A stretch of DNA of 64,000 nucleotides from Cladochytrium replicatum (taxonomy: Eukaryota > Chytridiomycota > Chytridiomycetes > Cladochytriales > Cladochytriaceae). The stretch spans positions 186,001-250,000 of the forward strand of contig JAHLKD010000037.1 of assembly GCA_025526935.1 (NCBI GenBank), given 5' to 3'. Every line of letters begins with the position of its first letter. The first letter of the stretch is position 1. The translations under genes were made by a program, and so were the position numbers. The notes below the pieces were generated by a model. The model had not been told where the DNA came from and did no database searches. It worked only from the letters and a program-made list of their open reading frames with translations. Below, piece after piece: positions 44,004-52,950 of the stretch.

Positions 44004-44982
44004 TGTTCGAGTTGGTACCTTCAATTGTCAAAATTTGAGCTTTGGAGTTCTTGATTCACTGTTTCGTTTTATGCACACAAATCACATTGTTTTTCTGCTC
44101 CTGACTGAAACACGCCTTTTTCCTTTAGACCCGCTGCCTTCCCCAGATTTGATTTTTGACACTCGTTTTTCTCCTGGGTCATCGGGTACACGACGGGCTG
44201 GTGTGGGAGTCTTGATCAATCGCAGTCTTTGTAGAGCTTCTGATTTCCGTCTTGTTTCTAGTTCTGGTGGCACCTCTCTATGGTTTACATTTCGTGGGCT
44301 TTTGGTTGGAGGGTATTATTTGCCTCCGTGTGGTATTGCTCAGGACCCCTTCCTTGAAGAGTTTATTGCTTCGCTTCCTCAACATGTCCCGTCGTCTCCA
44401 TGCCCTGTTCTTTTGTTGGGCGATTTCAATGCCCGTTTTTTAGCTACTGGTGATCATTCTTCAAATCGTAGGGGTAGGTTGTTTGAGCAATTTATTTCTG
44501 CCGCTAGTTTCTCTCTAGTTAAGCACCCTTCCTGTCATAACCCCACATTTTCTTCTCGCAATGGTGACTCCATTATCGATTTGTTGTTTGTCAACCCTCT
44601 GCTTCAATGTGATCCTATTTCTTACATAGTTCATAGTCTTTTAGCCGACGGTGAGTTTATGCCTTGGGCTTCTGACCATTTTCCGGTTACAGCTGTTTTT
44701 TCTTTTGCTCCTCCCAATGCTCCCTCTCCTGCTCCCCCCCACAAGCGCTGGGCTGCTCATCTGTTGCGTGAACCTGCTGTCTTTCAAGCAATGGAGGAAG
44801 TGGGACATTTGTTTTTTGATCCCACCCTTGCTGATGTCAATGCTGCGCTCAGTCCAATTTTAGAAGCTCCCACCTTTGCCCAAATTTCTGTGGATGTTGC
44901 ACAGGGATGTATTGACTCTGCATTGGATATTATTTTGTCCTTTGTTACTCGTGTGCTGCTTGTGTCATTGGACCCCCAGTAA
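43996..44982 (+). CDS. LINE D ORF2 N-terminal part: APE-type endonuclease
   Basis: The ATG at 43996 overlaps the ORF1 stop (atgattag), a common LINE arrangement. Endonuclease motifs in order are VGTFNCQN, FLLLTETRLF (catalytic Glu), the central GVGVLINR and GGYYLPPCG, LLLGDFNAR (Asp/Asn), DSIIDLLFVN and ASDHFPVTAVF (Asp-His). All metal- and phosphate-binding residues of the APE family are present. The frame ends at a stop right where the element breaks off, so the RT is lost from this copy. It would nick target DNA for target-primed reverse transcription. Confidence 0.85.
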   Translation: MISVRVGTFNCQNLSFGVLDSLFRFMHTNHIVFLLLTETRLFPLDPLPSPDLIFDTRFSPGSSGTRRAGVGVLINRSLCRASDFRLVSSSGGTSLWFTFRGLLVGGYYLPPCGIAQDPFLEEFIASLPQHVPSSPCPVLLLGDFNARFLATGDHSSNRRGRLFEQFISAASFSLVKHPSCHNPTFSSRNGDSIIDLLFVNPLLQCDPISYIVHSLLADGEFMPWASDHFPVTAVFSFAPPNAPSPAPPHKRWAAHLLREPAVFQAMEEVGHLFFDPTLADVNAALSPILEAPTFAQISVDVAQGCIDSALDIILSFVTRVLLVSLDPQ

Positions 44983-44984
44983 GG

Positions 44985-45165
44985 TTGGGCGGGTCCGGGT
45001 CGGGTCCGGGTTTCATGGTGACCCGCACCAAACCCTTTGGGTCGGGTCGTGTTTGTCTGGGGACCCGCCGGGTCACTGACGGGTACAAAGGGAATACCCG
45101 GACCCGAAGTGGTTGAAACCCGTACCTGACTCTAACCCGCCGGGTTTTTGCTGCCCAGGAGAGGA
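44985..45165. repeat. CGGGT/ACCCG-rich segment with internal inverted repeats
   Basis: Many copies of gggtc/cgggt and, further on, acccg/gaccc, for example gggcgggtccgggtcggg at the left and cccggacccg near 45115. The composition is unlike its surroundings. The left edge follows cccag of LINE D and the right edge also reads cccag (near 45155), which could be a 5-bp target duplication of a small foldback insertion. This is suggestive only. Confidence 0.45.
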
Positions 45166-45271
45166 TTGATTGAATTTTGAGTTAGACCACGGATATTTAC
45201 ATGAACACTTTGTGTCTGTGTGGACAGTGTGTATTTTAGAAACACTATCGTAAAAAGAAACAAAACTCCAA

Positions 45272-46934
45272 TCACAAGTTGATAGGTGGAACAGCCCAAA
45301 TCAGCTTCTGTATCTGGTTCATATCGTCAGAGTCCCATCCACCACTGGTTACGTCCTTCGCCAACCCAGTCCTGATGAACCGATCAATGTCGTCATTTGA
45401 AAGCATGAAATCCTTGGCTAAACCTGTCTTCCAAGGTTTCCAATCCACCTCAGGGAGCATGGACGAAAGATGCCCGATGTATGCCGTCCAGAACCTTAGC
45501 CACTCAGAAGGATAAGCATCCACTAATGCCCTGAACATGCGATAGATAGTGGCAGACGTACTTAGCGAATTATTGTGCCGTATCCAGTTTCCGAGCAAAA
45601 TGTGCACCCTAAGAAGAGTAAGGCTGCTCCGAGAACTGCTACTTGAAGTTGATATTCGGCTTGAGCGGTCGTCTGATTCAACAAATATGGGCCGTAAAAA
45701 CTCATTTCGGGAGAGGACTTCGTAGTTTACATTGACGTACTTGATTGATGGTGGAAGAGACGGCAATTTAAGGTCATAAATAACCTCATTGATCTATGCA
45801 TCTGGAAGCAGATACCCTGGATGACCTCTTTCACCAAAAGGATAGCCGTACGCCGATGCTGCTGCAGGCTAAGCAATGCAAGGGAACTCGTTGGAGAACT
45901 GGTTCGATGTACCTTCGGAATTCTACCAATCCCTTGATAGCCGACGATATGCTTATTAGGCCACCTGTTGATGTTGGCGCCGCAGGTGCTGCAGCTTCTG
46001 AATGACCAGCCTGTCGTTTCAGAGCAGCAAGCTCTCCCTCCAGGGCGGTCACACGTGATTTCCATTGTGAAATCTCCTGGGAAGTTGCCTGCTTCTCCCT
46101 TTCCATTGCAGCGGTGATCTCCCTGAATCTTGCTAGCTCTTCGTGCTCGCCGTGCTGAATCAATGCACCCGCCCTGCCCAATTCATCAATGAGAGCCTTC
46201 TCTCGCACTTCTGCTGCGATGCGGGTCCTTCTCTCGTTCATTGCAGTCTCTTCAAGATCTTTTGTCATGTTCAACAGTCGTTCTGACTGTTTGAGGACCT
46301 GTTTTGTCCTTTCACGGTCCTCATCTGCTCGTTTGATGGTCGCTTGGAACTCGTCAACCTTTGCAGTGACAGGCATTCCTCTGTAAATGCCGTACTTGTG
46401 TCCCTGCCGCCTGTAAAAGTCCAGAAATGTTGTTTCCTTCTGAAAGGAAGAGCTTTTCAAGCACTCCATACGATAGGCGTTTGCTGCTGTTATGAACTCC
46501 GTTCGTCCACTGCATTCATCGTGAATTTCGTTCAGGGCTTGACGAACTAGCTTGCTGTCAGAGTTAAGTCGGTCGATCAACCCTTGAAGAACAAATCTTG
46601 GGCCGCATTCATCACGATTTGTTTGACAGTTGCTGATGAAGTCCTCCGAGTCGTAGCTGTGGCCGCTTGCTTTGAATTTTCGATACCAAAGTCGTATGTC
46701 TGAAGCAGGACAGAGTCCGTCGATGAGCAAATAGTCAGCATCCCCTTTAGTACCACGTCGCGCCGGTTTCTTTGAAGGAGCTGTCGATTTGACATCAAGG
46801 CCAACTTCTGCTTCTTCCACTTCAGAACCCGATCCCAGAGATGTTTCAGGTGCAGTCACAGGTTCTGCACTTGATTCTCTTTCAGATGATGGTCTGGATT
46901 GTTTTAACGCTCGCTTCTTTGTAGTTTGAGGCAT
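45272..46934 (-). CDS. Coiled-coil protein of unknown function inside the retroelement block, three exons
   Basis: The model is complement(join(45272-45784, 45826-45868, 45913-46934)), 525 residues; short introns of 44 and 41 nt keep frame. The N-terminus is basic and Ser/Glu-rich (KKRALKQSRPSSERESS). A compact region (YLLIDGLCPASDIRLWYRKF to FLDFYRRQGHKYG) follows, then a long coiled coil at about residues 205-310. The C-terminal domain includes LLVKEVIYDLKLP, FLRPIFVESDDR and FWTAYIGHLSSMLPEV and ends AVPPINL. No transposase, nuclease or RT motif is recognised. It is intact although the LINE pieces on both sides are broken. It may be cargo or a gene of an unrecognised mobile element, or a host gene hit by retroelements. 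Confidence 0.6.
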
Positions 46935-47084
46935 GGTGATTGTACTGTTTGTCGTGGGAAGATCCTGGCCCGGTGTTCTTAGCCGGAATGTTACAGGAAT
47001 GTATGCTATAATACTTCCCTGACACTATAGTTTTCTACCCGATCTGAAAATAATAATAAGCTAGGGAAGAAACTGGCTAGTAAC

Positions 47085-47305
47085 ATTGATAGAGAGGATT
47101 CTGTCCGGGTGGACAGAATCTTATTGCTAGTAAAATTGATAGAGAGGTTAGCTGTACTTGATAGAGATCACTGAAGTACCGTCAATGAGTTGAGAAAGTG
47201 TCTGGGTGGACAGAATCTTATTGCTAGTAACATTGATAGAGAGGTTAGTTGTACCTGATAGAAATTACTGAAGTACCGTCAATGAGTTGAGAAAGTGTCC
47301 GGGTA
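47085..47305 (+). repeat. 97-bp tandem repeat, about 2.2 copies
   Basis: The string gggtggacagaatcttattg starts at 47107 and again at 47204, and a third partial copy begins at 47301 (gggtag). Within units, ttgatagagaggtta and gaagtaccgtcaatgagttg recur with few changes. Confidence 0.85.
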
Positions 47306-47310
47306 GCTTT

Positions 47311-47730
47311 CTTAGTACAGCTAATGGTTTAGATTTCGATCATCAGTCGTTTGCCAAATATGCTGATCATTTTGCTAGTTTCTAAAATGCTCAGGCTGCA
47401 AAACCGGTTTCACCTTCTATTGTTCTGCGTGATTTTCAGCTGCCATTGGATGTTGAAGCTTTTGTTCTAGCCATTAGCGACTGCCCTTTGGAGTCTGCCC
47501 CTGGTCATGATCGTATGCCTCCAGAACTTTATCGCCCAATTTTAGCTATTCTTGCTCCATTGTTCTTGCAGCTTTCTCAGTCCATTTTGACATTACTAAT
47601 TATCGCCCCATTACTCTTTCATGTGTTGCCCGAAAAAAATTTTGAGCGAGCTTTGTTGCCACATCTTTCTGCTATCACGTCTCAACACCCACTTGAACTC
47701 CCAGCACAGGGAATTTTCAATCAGAAAGCA
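47311..47730 (+). mobile_element. LINE fragment E (part of ORF2)
   Basis: Closely matches LINE A from about 37512 onward: aatggtttagat, then gattttcagctgccattggatg, DCPLESAPGHDRMPPELY and the tyrosine/arginine NYRP region. It has an internal deletion of about 85 bases after the cagtccatttt stretch and several stops. It contains no A-tail. Orientation is the same as D, so D and E may be parts of one insertion split by later events. Confidence 0.8.
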
Positions 47731-47780
47731 CTTATCCAAGAATTATTCCAATTTGGCCATCACATTCCAGGTTTCCATTT

Positions 47781-48570
47781 TAAGTAGTTTGATCAGGTAT
47801 ACTAGGTGCGATCATGTGTATATGCAATCGTTAAAAACTACACAGGTGGCATGTATTATCCCCGAGAACCACAACGAATATATCAAGGTGTTGTTGAGAA
47901 GTGCAAAAAGAGGTGACGTTCATACTATCTTGCGATGACGGCAGCCCAAACCGCCTTCGCACCGCGGAAATGCCACCAGCACCAACCTTGAGGTAATTTC
48001 CGGTGACAGAACAATATTATAAAGCTACCTTCTGAGCTTATTTCGATCAGGATAATCAAGCATGATGCAACCACCAGTTTACAATTTCTCATGAGCCCAA
48101 TAAACAACCAAGTCCCTGGGTGTCTCACTTGGCATCTTCCCAGCACCGTCCATTCAATCAAGTCCGGCGAAGCAGTGCGGCAAGCAACTGACGATTTTCT
48201 GTACGTCAAGCAGAGCAAGAGATCCGCTTTAATATGCTTGGATCCACCAACAATCTCATCTTCCCGAATACTATGCCATCAATTCAGTGTTTGTTTTGGA
48301 AACACTTTTCAACGCTGGAGCACAAATCTCTTTCTGCGATCTAGTAACAAGAGTGATGCTTATCCACACAAACTTAGATGTGGCTGTGCTCCACCCAAAT
48401 TCCACCATGAACTTTTTGGTCAGCTTATATAATAAGTCATTTCCTATCCTCTGTGACCAGCTGCTCATCCTGTCTATCATACCATATAGCCCCAAGCTGC
48501 TCGCTCCCTGCGCGCCATCTCACATGTCCGTACCGCCATTGTTCGGCCCGCGGTTGGCTGGTCTTCCCCG
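47781..48570. other. Intergenic; possible presequence exon of the glutaredoxin gene near its right end
   Basis: No independent gene seen. From 48485 a frame (PQAARSLRAISHVRTAIVRPA) runs in phase into the glutaredoxin ATG at 48571. It follows an acceptor-like tatag and looks like a mitochondrial presequence, so an upstream exon probably exists but could not be placed. Confidence 0.5.
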
Positions 48571-49287
48571 ATGATCGCTATCCAACGACGGTTACTTTCT
48601 GAAGATCTCCGAGCGCGCATCGAGCAGGTAAGAAGAAGACTTCCAGTACCATGCTTTTCGGGGTAGCGCGGGTTAGATTGTCTCAGGTCGGACAAAATCG
48701 GGTGCAGTGAAATTGGATTTGTCAGCTGCTGCGGTTCTATTTGAAACGTCAACTTAGTCAGTTGTTGAACGAGATCGGGATAAGAATCCTTATGGAAATG
48801 CCATTTTTGCATCTGAAAGCTTACATCGATCCAATTTCTAACAGGATGTGAAAGGAAACGATATGATCGTGTATATCAAGGGTACTCCTGATGCTCCTCA
48901 GTGCGGTTTCAGTCGTGCTGTGGTTCAGATGCTCCAGGCTGAGGGTGAGGCATGACCGATACTCCAGCAACATCGTTGATTGATCTGCTTCTTCCATGAT
49001 GCAAAGGCGTTCGTCAATACGCATTCATCAACATTCTTGAGAACGAGGAGATGCGGAGTGGATTGAAGGAATACTCGTAAGTTTTGGCAGAGGTCAGCAC
49101 TAACAGACGACCCTAACTCGAACCCGAATTCGCAAGGCAATGGCCAACTTTCCCACAGGTTTATGTGAAGGGGGAGTTTGTCGGCGGGTGCGACATTGTG
49201 ATGGGGATGTTTAAGAACGGAGAGCTCACAACGCTGTTGAAGAAGGAGGGTATCATTTCGGCTGATGCGGAAGGACAGTCGTCATAG
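48571..49287 (+). CDS. GRX5: Monothiol glutaredoxin 5 (mitochondrial Fe-S cluster carrier), four exons; N-terminus incomplete
   Basis: Grx5 transfers [2Fe-2S] clusters in mitochondria. The model is join(48571-48627, 48845-48944, 49007-49076, 49137-49287), 125 residues from the first in-frame ATG. Motifs are [22 protein letters not shown], the CGFS active site (about residues 39-42), [41 protein letters not shown] (the cis-Pro TFPQ and GSH-binding GGCD), and [15 protein letters not shown]. Length is short for Grx5 because the presequence is missing; in-phase Arg/Ala-rich codons from 48485 probably supply it through an upstream exon. Intron 1 is unusually long here (217 nt). Confidence 0.92.
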
Positions 49288-49750
49288 ACCTGCTTTTTGA
49301 AGTGAAGAAAAAAATGATTATGGAAACATCCTGAATGCGCTTACTGAGCTTCTTATCTGTCGTAGGTAGAGTTTAGTACGGAAGAGTTGTTTGAAAACCA
49401 TGAATTTTTAAACCAAGATGGCCCGTTAGCATTCGCCGAAATTCGTTCTTAAAGTCCATTGCGCAAACATTGTCTTTTGTCTCACCAAGTTAGATCACTC
49501 CCTGTCATGTTCCTTTACCTTCGTTGCGGAAGCAAAACATGACCACAACTGATCCCGATCGGCAATCGATCGAAAATGACCAGCTAACAGTCTTGAGAAT
49601 CAAAAAATTGTCAATGTGTGATTCAGAACACCGAGAGAGTTCCAAGCGCTCCGAAAGCGGTTGGATTTGGTATCAATATAATTTAAAGCAATACTTTTAA
49701 GCGAATCAAAAATCCTGGCGTATCTTCTCGCCAGCTGTGAAGATAAAGTA
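49288..49750. other. Intergenic; no gene seen
   Basis: AT-rich spacer between convergent genes. No coding frame is supported. Confidence 0.5.
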
Positions 49751-50750
49751 TTATTTACATTTGCGGTCGCGATCCTGTAACTGCAATGCGAATTGAACCA
49801 TTGATAAGCATCTCCACACTTTAATCACTCCATCACAGAAGCACTCACCGAATCGAACCATAAGCGAGAACTCGCTATACGCAAACCATTTCACCGAGCA
49901 ATGACAATCTGTGCACTTCTCTTCGTTCGTTTGCAAGAGCTCCAGCGCGCTCTTCTTGACCCAACTTTGCGCAAGCAACTCGCATATCCGTCGCTTCTTC
50001 TTCCCTGTTGACGCGTCGACATGATCGTCCGGATGCGCCGCGAGCGTTCTGAACCTCCTCCATTCAGAAGTGAAGCACGGGGTGCAGATGCGTTCTTCGG
50101 GAGGGGATGTTGTGGTGGACGGGGACGCGGGGAGTGGACGTGCTTTGCGGAGGGATGCAGGAGGGTGGAGGGTGTGGCAGCGATGACAGGAGTTAGTTGG
50201 GTATGCGTTGGCGAAGGCTTGGAGCCAGGTTGTGTCGGCGGTGATTTGGGGCGGGTCGAGGGGCGAGGCGAGGAATGAGTCGCGCCAGAAGCTGAGGTTT
50301 CTCACGAGGACGTGTAGGAATCGATTTGCGCGAGAAGCTTCCATTGCAAATCTATTTGCCAGCAGTTTGAGTTTTGTATTTGGACAGAGCTCCGGTGAGT
50401 ACTTACTTTGGATGTATCGCGGCGGCGCTTGAGAGGATCGATTGGAGGATCTCTTTCGGGAGCTCCAGCAGATTCGGCTGATTTCGGTTGCTTGAGTGTG
50501 ATCTCACCATACGGCGATTATTTGCGCATGCACGCTTATTGAATCTCGAATCCTTCATCTTGATCAGAGACGAATGTCTTCGTTTCCGAGACGGGTGATC
50601 ACTACAGTTCCAATCCACCACCACGTCGTCTTTTGATGATGGCGAGATCGGTTCAGCAGTGTCTAGCGAGCACAGATCTTCGAAAGAGGTATCGGAAATT
50701 GGTGAAGGCAAGGGTTCGTATCGACGTCGACGCCGTCTAATTGGTGGCAT
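49751..50750 (-). CDS. F-box protein with Cys-rich module, two exons
   Basis: F-box proteins bring substrates to SCF ubiquitin ligases. The model is complement(join(49751-50351, 50407-50750)), 314 residues, from the ATG at 50748-50750 (MPPIRRRRRR). The N-terminal arm is basic and Ser-rich with RKRRHSS, nuclear-signal-like. The F-box start NLLELPKEILQSILSSAA lies around residues 95-115 at the intron, continuing as FAMEASRANRFLHVLVRNLSFW. The C-terminal half has paired cysteines (CHRCHTLHPPASL, RICTPC, CTDCHCSV) that may bind zinc. A possible second donor at RFG-gtgagt near the end would give a shorter C-terminus. The substrate is unknown. Confidence 0.72.
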
Positions 50751-51130
50751 TTCGGGACATTGCGACGGAGGTATTGTACAAAAAACGGCTGAACGCGATG
50801 GATTGCATTCTATGCGCTTCATTTTGGATTCTTGACGACGGTACTGAGACGATTCACGTCGATGGTCGATCCCGTCCGCTTTCGCTATGTGGGAAAAGGA
50901 GTGCATGTGTTGACGGATGTTGGTTGAATGAGACAGGGTATAATTTGAAGGCTGCACGAACAGATGGGGTCTTTGTTTCCTATGCTATATTCCATTTCAT
51001 TTATCGACTTTGCTTGACGATGCCTGTCCAAATGACACGACAGATCTCCAGTTTGACAGCACAAGGACAATGGCGAAATTTTCATATAACAACATGAGGG
51101 CACTTACGCAAACTGTACTAAACATAGTGA
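50751..51130. other. Intergenic between two minus-strand genes
   Basis: Upstream side of the F-box gene and 3' flank of the MOSC gene. Plus-strand frames here look like chance. Confidence 0.45.
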
Positions 51131-52492
51131 TTAATTCTTTTTGTCTTTCAAAAAATTTTCCAGCGCCTCCTCGCTTCTCATCGTTTCTGAAGGTTTCTTT
51201 CCCCACCACACTCCTCTCCGATCATGAAAACCTGTCTGATCCACTCTGACTCCATCTCCAACCGCAAGATACCCCACTGACGCCGCGCACACGCAATTGA
51301 CACCAAAGCAAGCCGAGTATTTGTCCCCCTTGTCCACTCTCCTGAATTTCATCAGAGTCTTCAGTGGCTCAGTCCGCATAACACCTTTCTGTATGTCCAC
51401 GTTGGGCATCTGGCATCGCGTGCAGCGCGAGCACACAAAAAGTTCCAATGCTGGGCGAGAGGAAGTTGCCGGCGGAATGAAGTGGAGTTGTAGGATGGTG
51501 TCTTCGTAGAAAGGCGTGGGCACGTTGCGGACCACGATGTTGGGACGGAAGTTGTGAATATTGAGGGATTTGACGTCCGGCGAGAGCGAACCGCTTGCTA
51601 GGCGAGAATTGAGCTCCGAGAGGGATTCTTCGGAGCAGAGGAGGAACGGGTATCCATCCGCAAACGCGGTCTACGACGAGCATAAAAAACGTGTAAGAGG
51701 AAAGATGAATTGCGTTAGGGGTATTTATAAGCACCTGCGGATCGTCATCGAACAAGTTTCGCGATGGTACGTGTTTGGCGGTGAGCGGACGGATCACGTC
51801 GTTGTTTTTGGAAATGATTCGCGCTGGGAAGCCGAGGTACTCCGAGACCCATGCGGCAGCTTCATCCCCTTGGTCGAATCCAACGACGGGTTTCCCCCAC
51901 ACCTCTGAACGAACCTCTCTTCGTCGAACACCGCCGTCGGAACCCTTGAATGGGATCACGAGGTCTCTAGCCATTCCTGGAGCTTTCAGAACCATGCGCC
52001 CTTTGCTATTGTACAGATCGTTCCAGTTTAACACAGAGTTTCCGTTTCGCAGTCCTTCGACTGCGAGCGCAGTTCCGTCGGGACCGACAATCTCCAGACG
52101 GGGCTCGATGAGAACCATGTTCGGATTTTCACGCTGTGTTACAAATTTGTAATCTTCGGTGTCGGACACGATCATCCAGAAGCGGTCAAGTTCGAACCCA
52201 TCTGTGGAAACAACATGTCAGCACAACCTTGAGTACTGCGATAACGTACTCTTGTCGATGGGCCACTGATTAACCCGTATTCCTCTGCAGCTTTTCACGG
52301 GCTAGAGATTATGAGAGACGTCAATGGTAAAAGCAAAAACAAATTAATGCAATTGCATACGTAAATATAGATTGCGGAAACGTCAATGTTCTTTGGAGAT
52401 GCGGTGATGCTACTCTGCCATTTGAAAGCGAAGGTAGCGATGATGCGAACCCACAGCCATTCGAGGAAGGCAAAGAGCGAAAAGTTGTCCAT
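51131..52492 (-). CDS. MOSC-domain (mARC-like) molybdenum-cofactor sulfurase-type protein, four exons
   Basis: mARC-type proteins are membrane-anchored molybdoenzymes that reduce N-hydroxylated compounds with electrons from cytochrome b5. The model is complement(join(51131-51670, 51735-52201, 52250-52301, 52361-52492)), 396 residues. The N-terminal ~25 residues are hydrophobic (FAFLEWLWVRIIATFAF), a likely anchor. The MOSC N-domain follows: AIYIYPVKSCRGI, GFELDRFWMIV, FVTQRENPNMVLIEP. The MOSC domain has FADGYPFLLCSEESL, NFRPNIVV, the Cys/pterin region LFVCSRCTRCQMPNVD, and KYSACFGVNCV. The conserved Cys that ligates molybdenum in this family is plausibly in CSRCTRC. A functional link to the cytochrome-b5-type fusion next door is conceivable but only inferred. 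Confidence 0.88.
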
Positions 52493-52836
52493 TGTGGAGA
52501 CCAGAGGGTGGAGGGTATCACATGACCAGCCTTGAGATCACCGAAATTCAAGATTGTAGAATGTCGAATTGTCAGGTCGGAGGCTACTGTGCATTGATTG
52601 CTGCTGTGTGGGAGAACGCCGCATTCGAACGGAGTCACCGAGTGCACGCACATGACAGTGACTCGCTTCCAATTATCATGGATGTGTGATTGAAATTGCA
52701 CGAATGACTCGGACATGACATTGACATGCCGATGTGATTGTCAAAATAGTTCGATATGCCCTTAATTGTATTCAGTGATAGAGTATTATTCTGTTGGTGC
52801 CCCATCCCACCTAAACTCTGATTGTGTGGATACCTC
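52493..52836. other. Intergenic between divergent MOSC and DOMON-fusion loci
   Basis: About 460 bases in all separate the two starts. No coding frame is supported; a motif shared with the paralogous locus is annotated at 52837. Confidence 0.4.
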
Positions 52837-52855
52837 ATCAGTGGCAGTGTTGCGG
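52837..52855 (+). promoter_or_regulatory. Conserved 5'-flank motif shared by both DOMON-fusion genes
   Basis: The motif atcagtggcagtgttgcgg lies 96 bases before the copy-1 ATG. The same 19 bases with one difference lie at 58984-59002, 46 bases before the copy-2 ATG. It may be a promoter or 5' UTR element retained after duplication. Confidence 0.35.
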
Positions 52856-52950
52856 CGTAGAATTTAGCCGCAAAAAATCATAAAATATCCCCAGGGCCCC
52901 AGGGCAGCGCTCAAATTTAGTTGAACCTTGTTCTGCCGGCATGATCTTTA

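Larger units (their letters stand above)
42594..44984 (+). mobile_element. LINE D: 5' half of a non-LTR retrotransposon (ORF1 plus endonuclease), 3' half missing
   Basis: Starts after the A-tail of C with a CT-rich leader (42598-42620), then ORF1 (frameshifted) and the beginning of ORF2 with an apurinic-type endonuclease. The sequence breaks off at about 44984, just before the point corresponding to the start of LINE A, and runs into a CGGGT-rich segment. ORF1 differs clearly from that of B and C, so it is a related but distinct subfamily. Confidence 0.82.
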
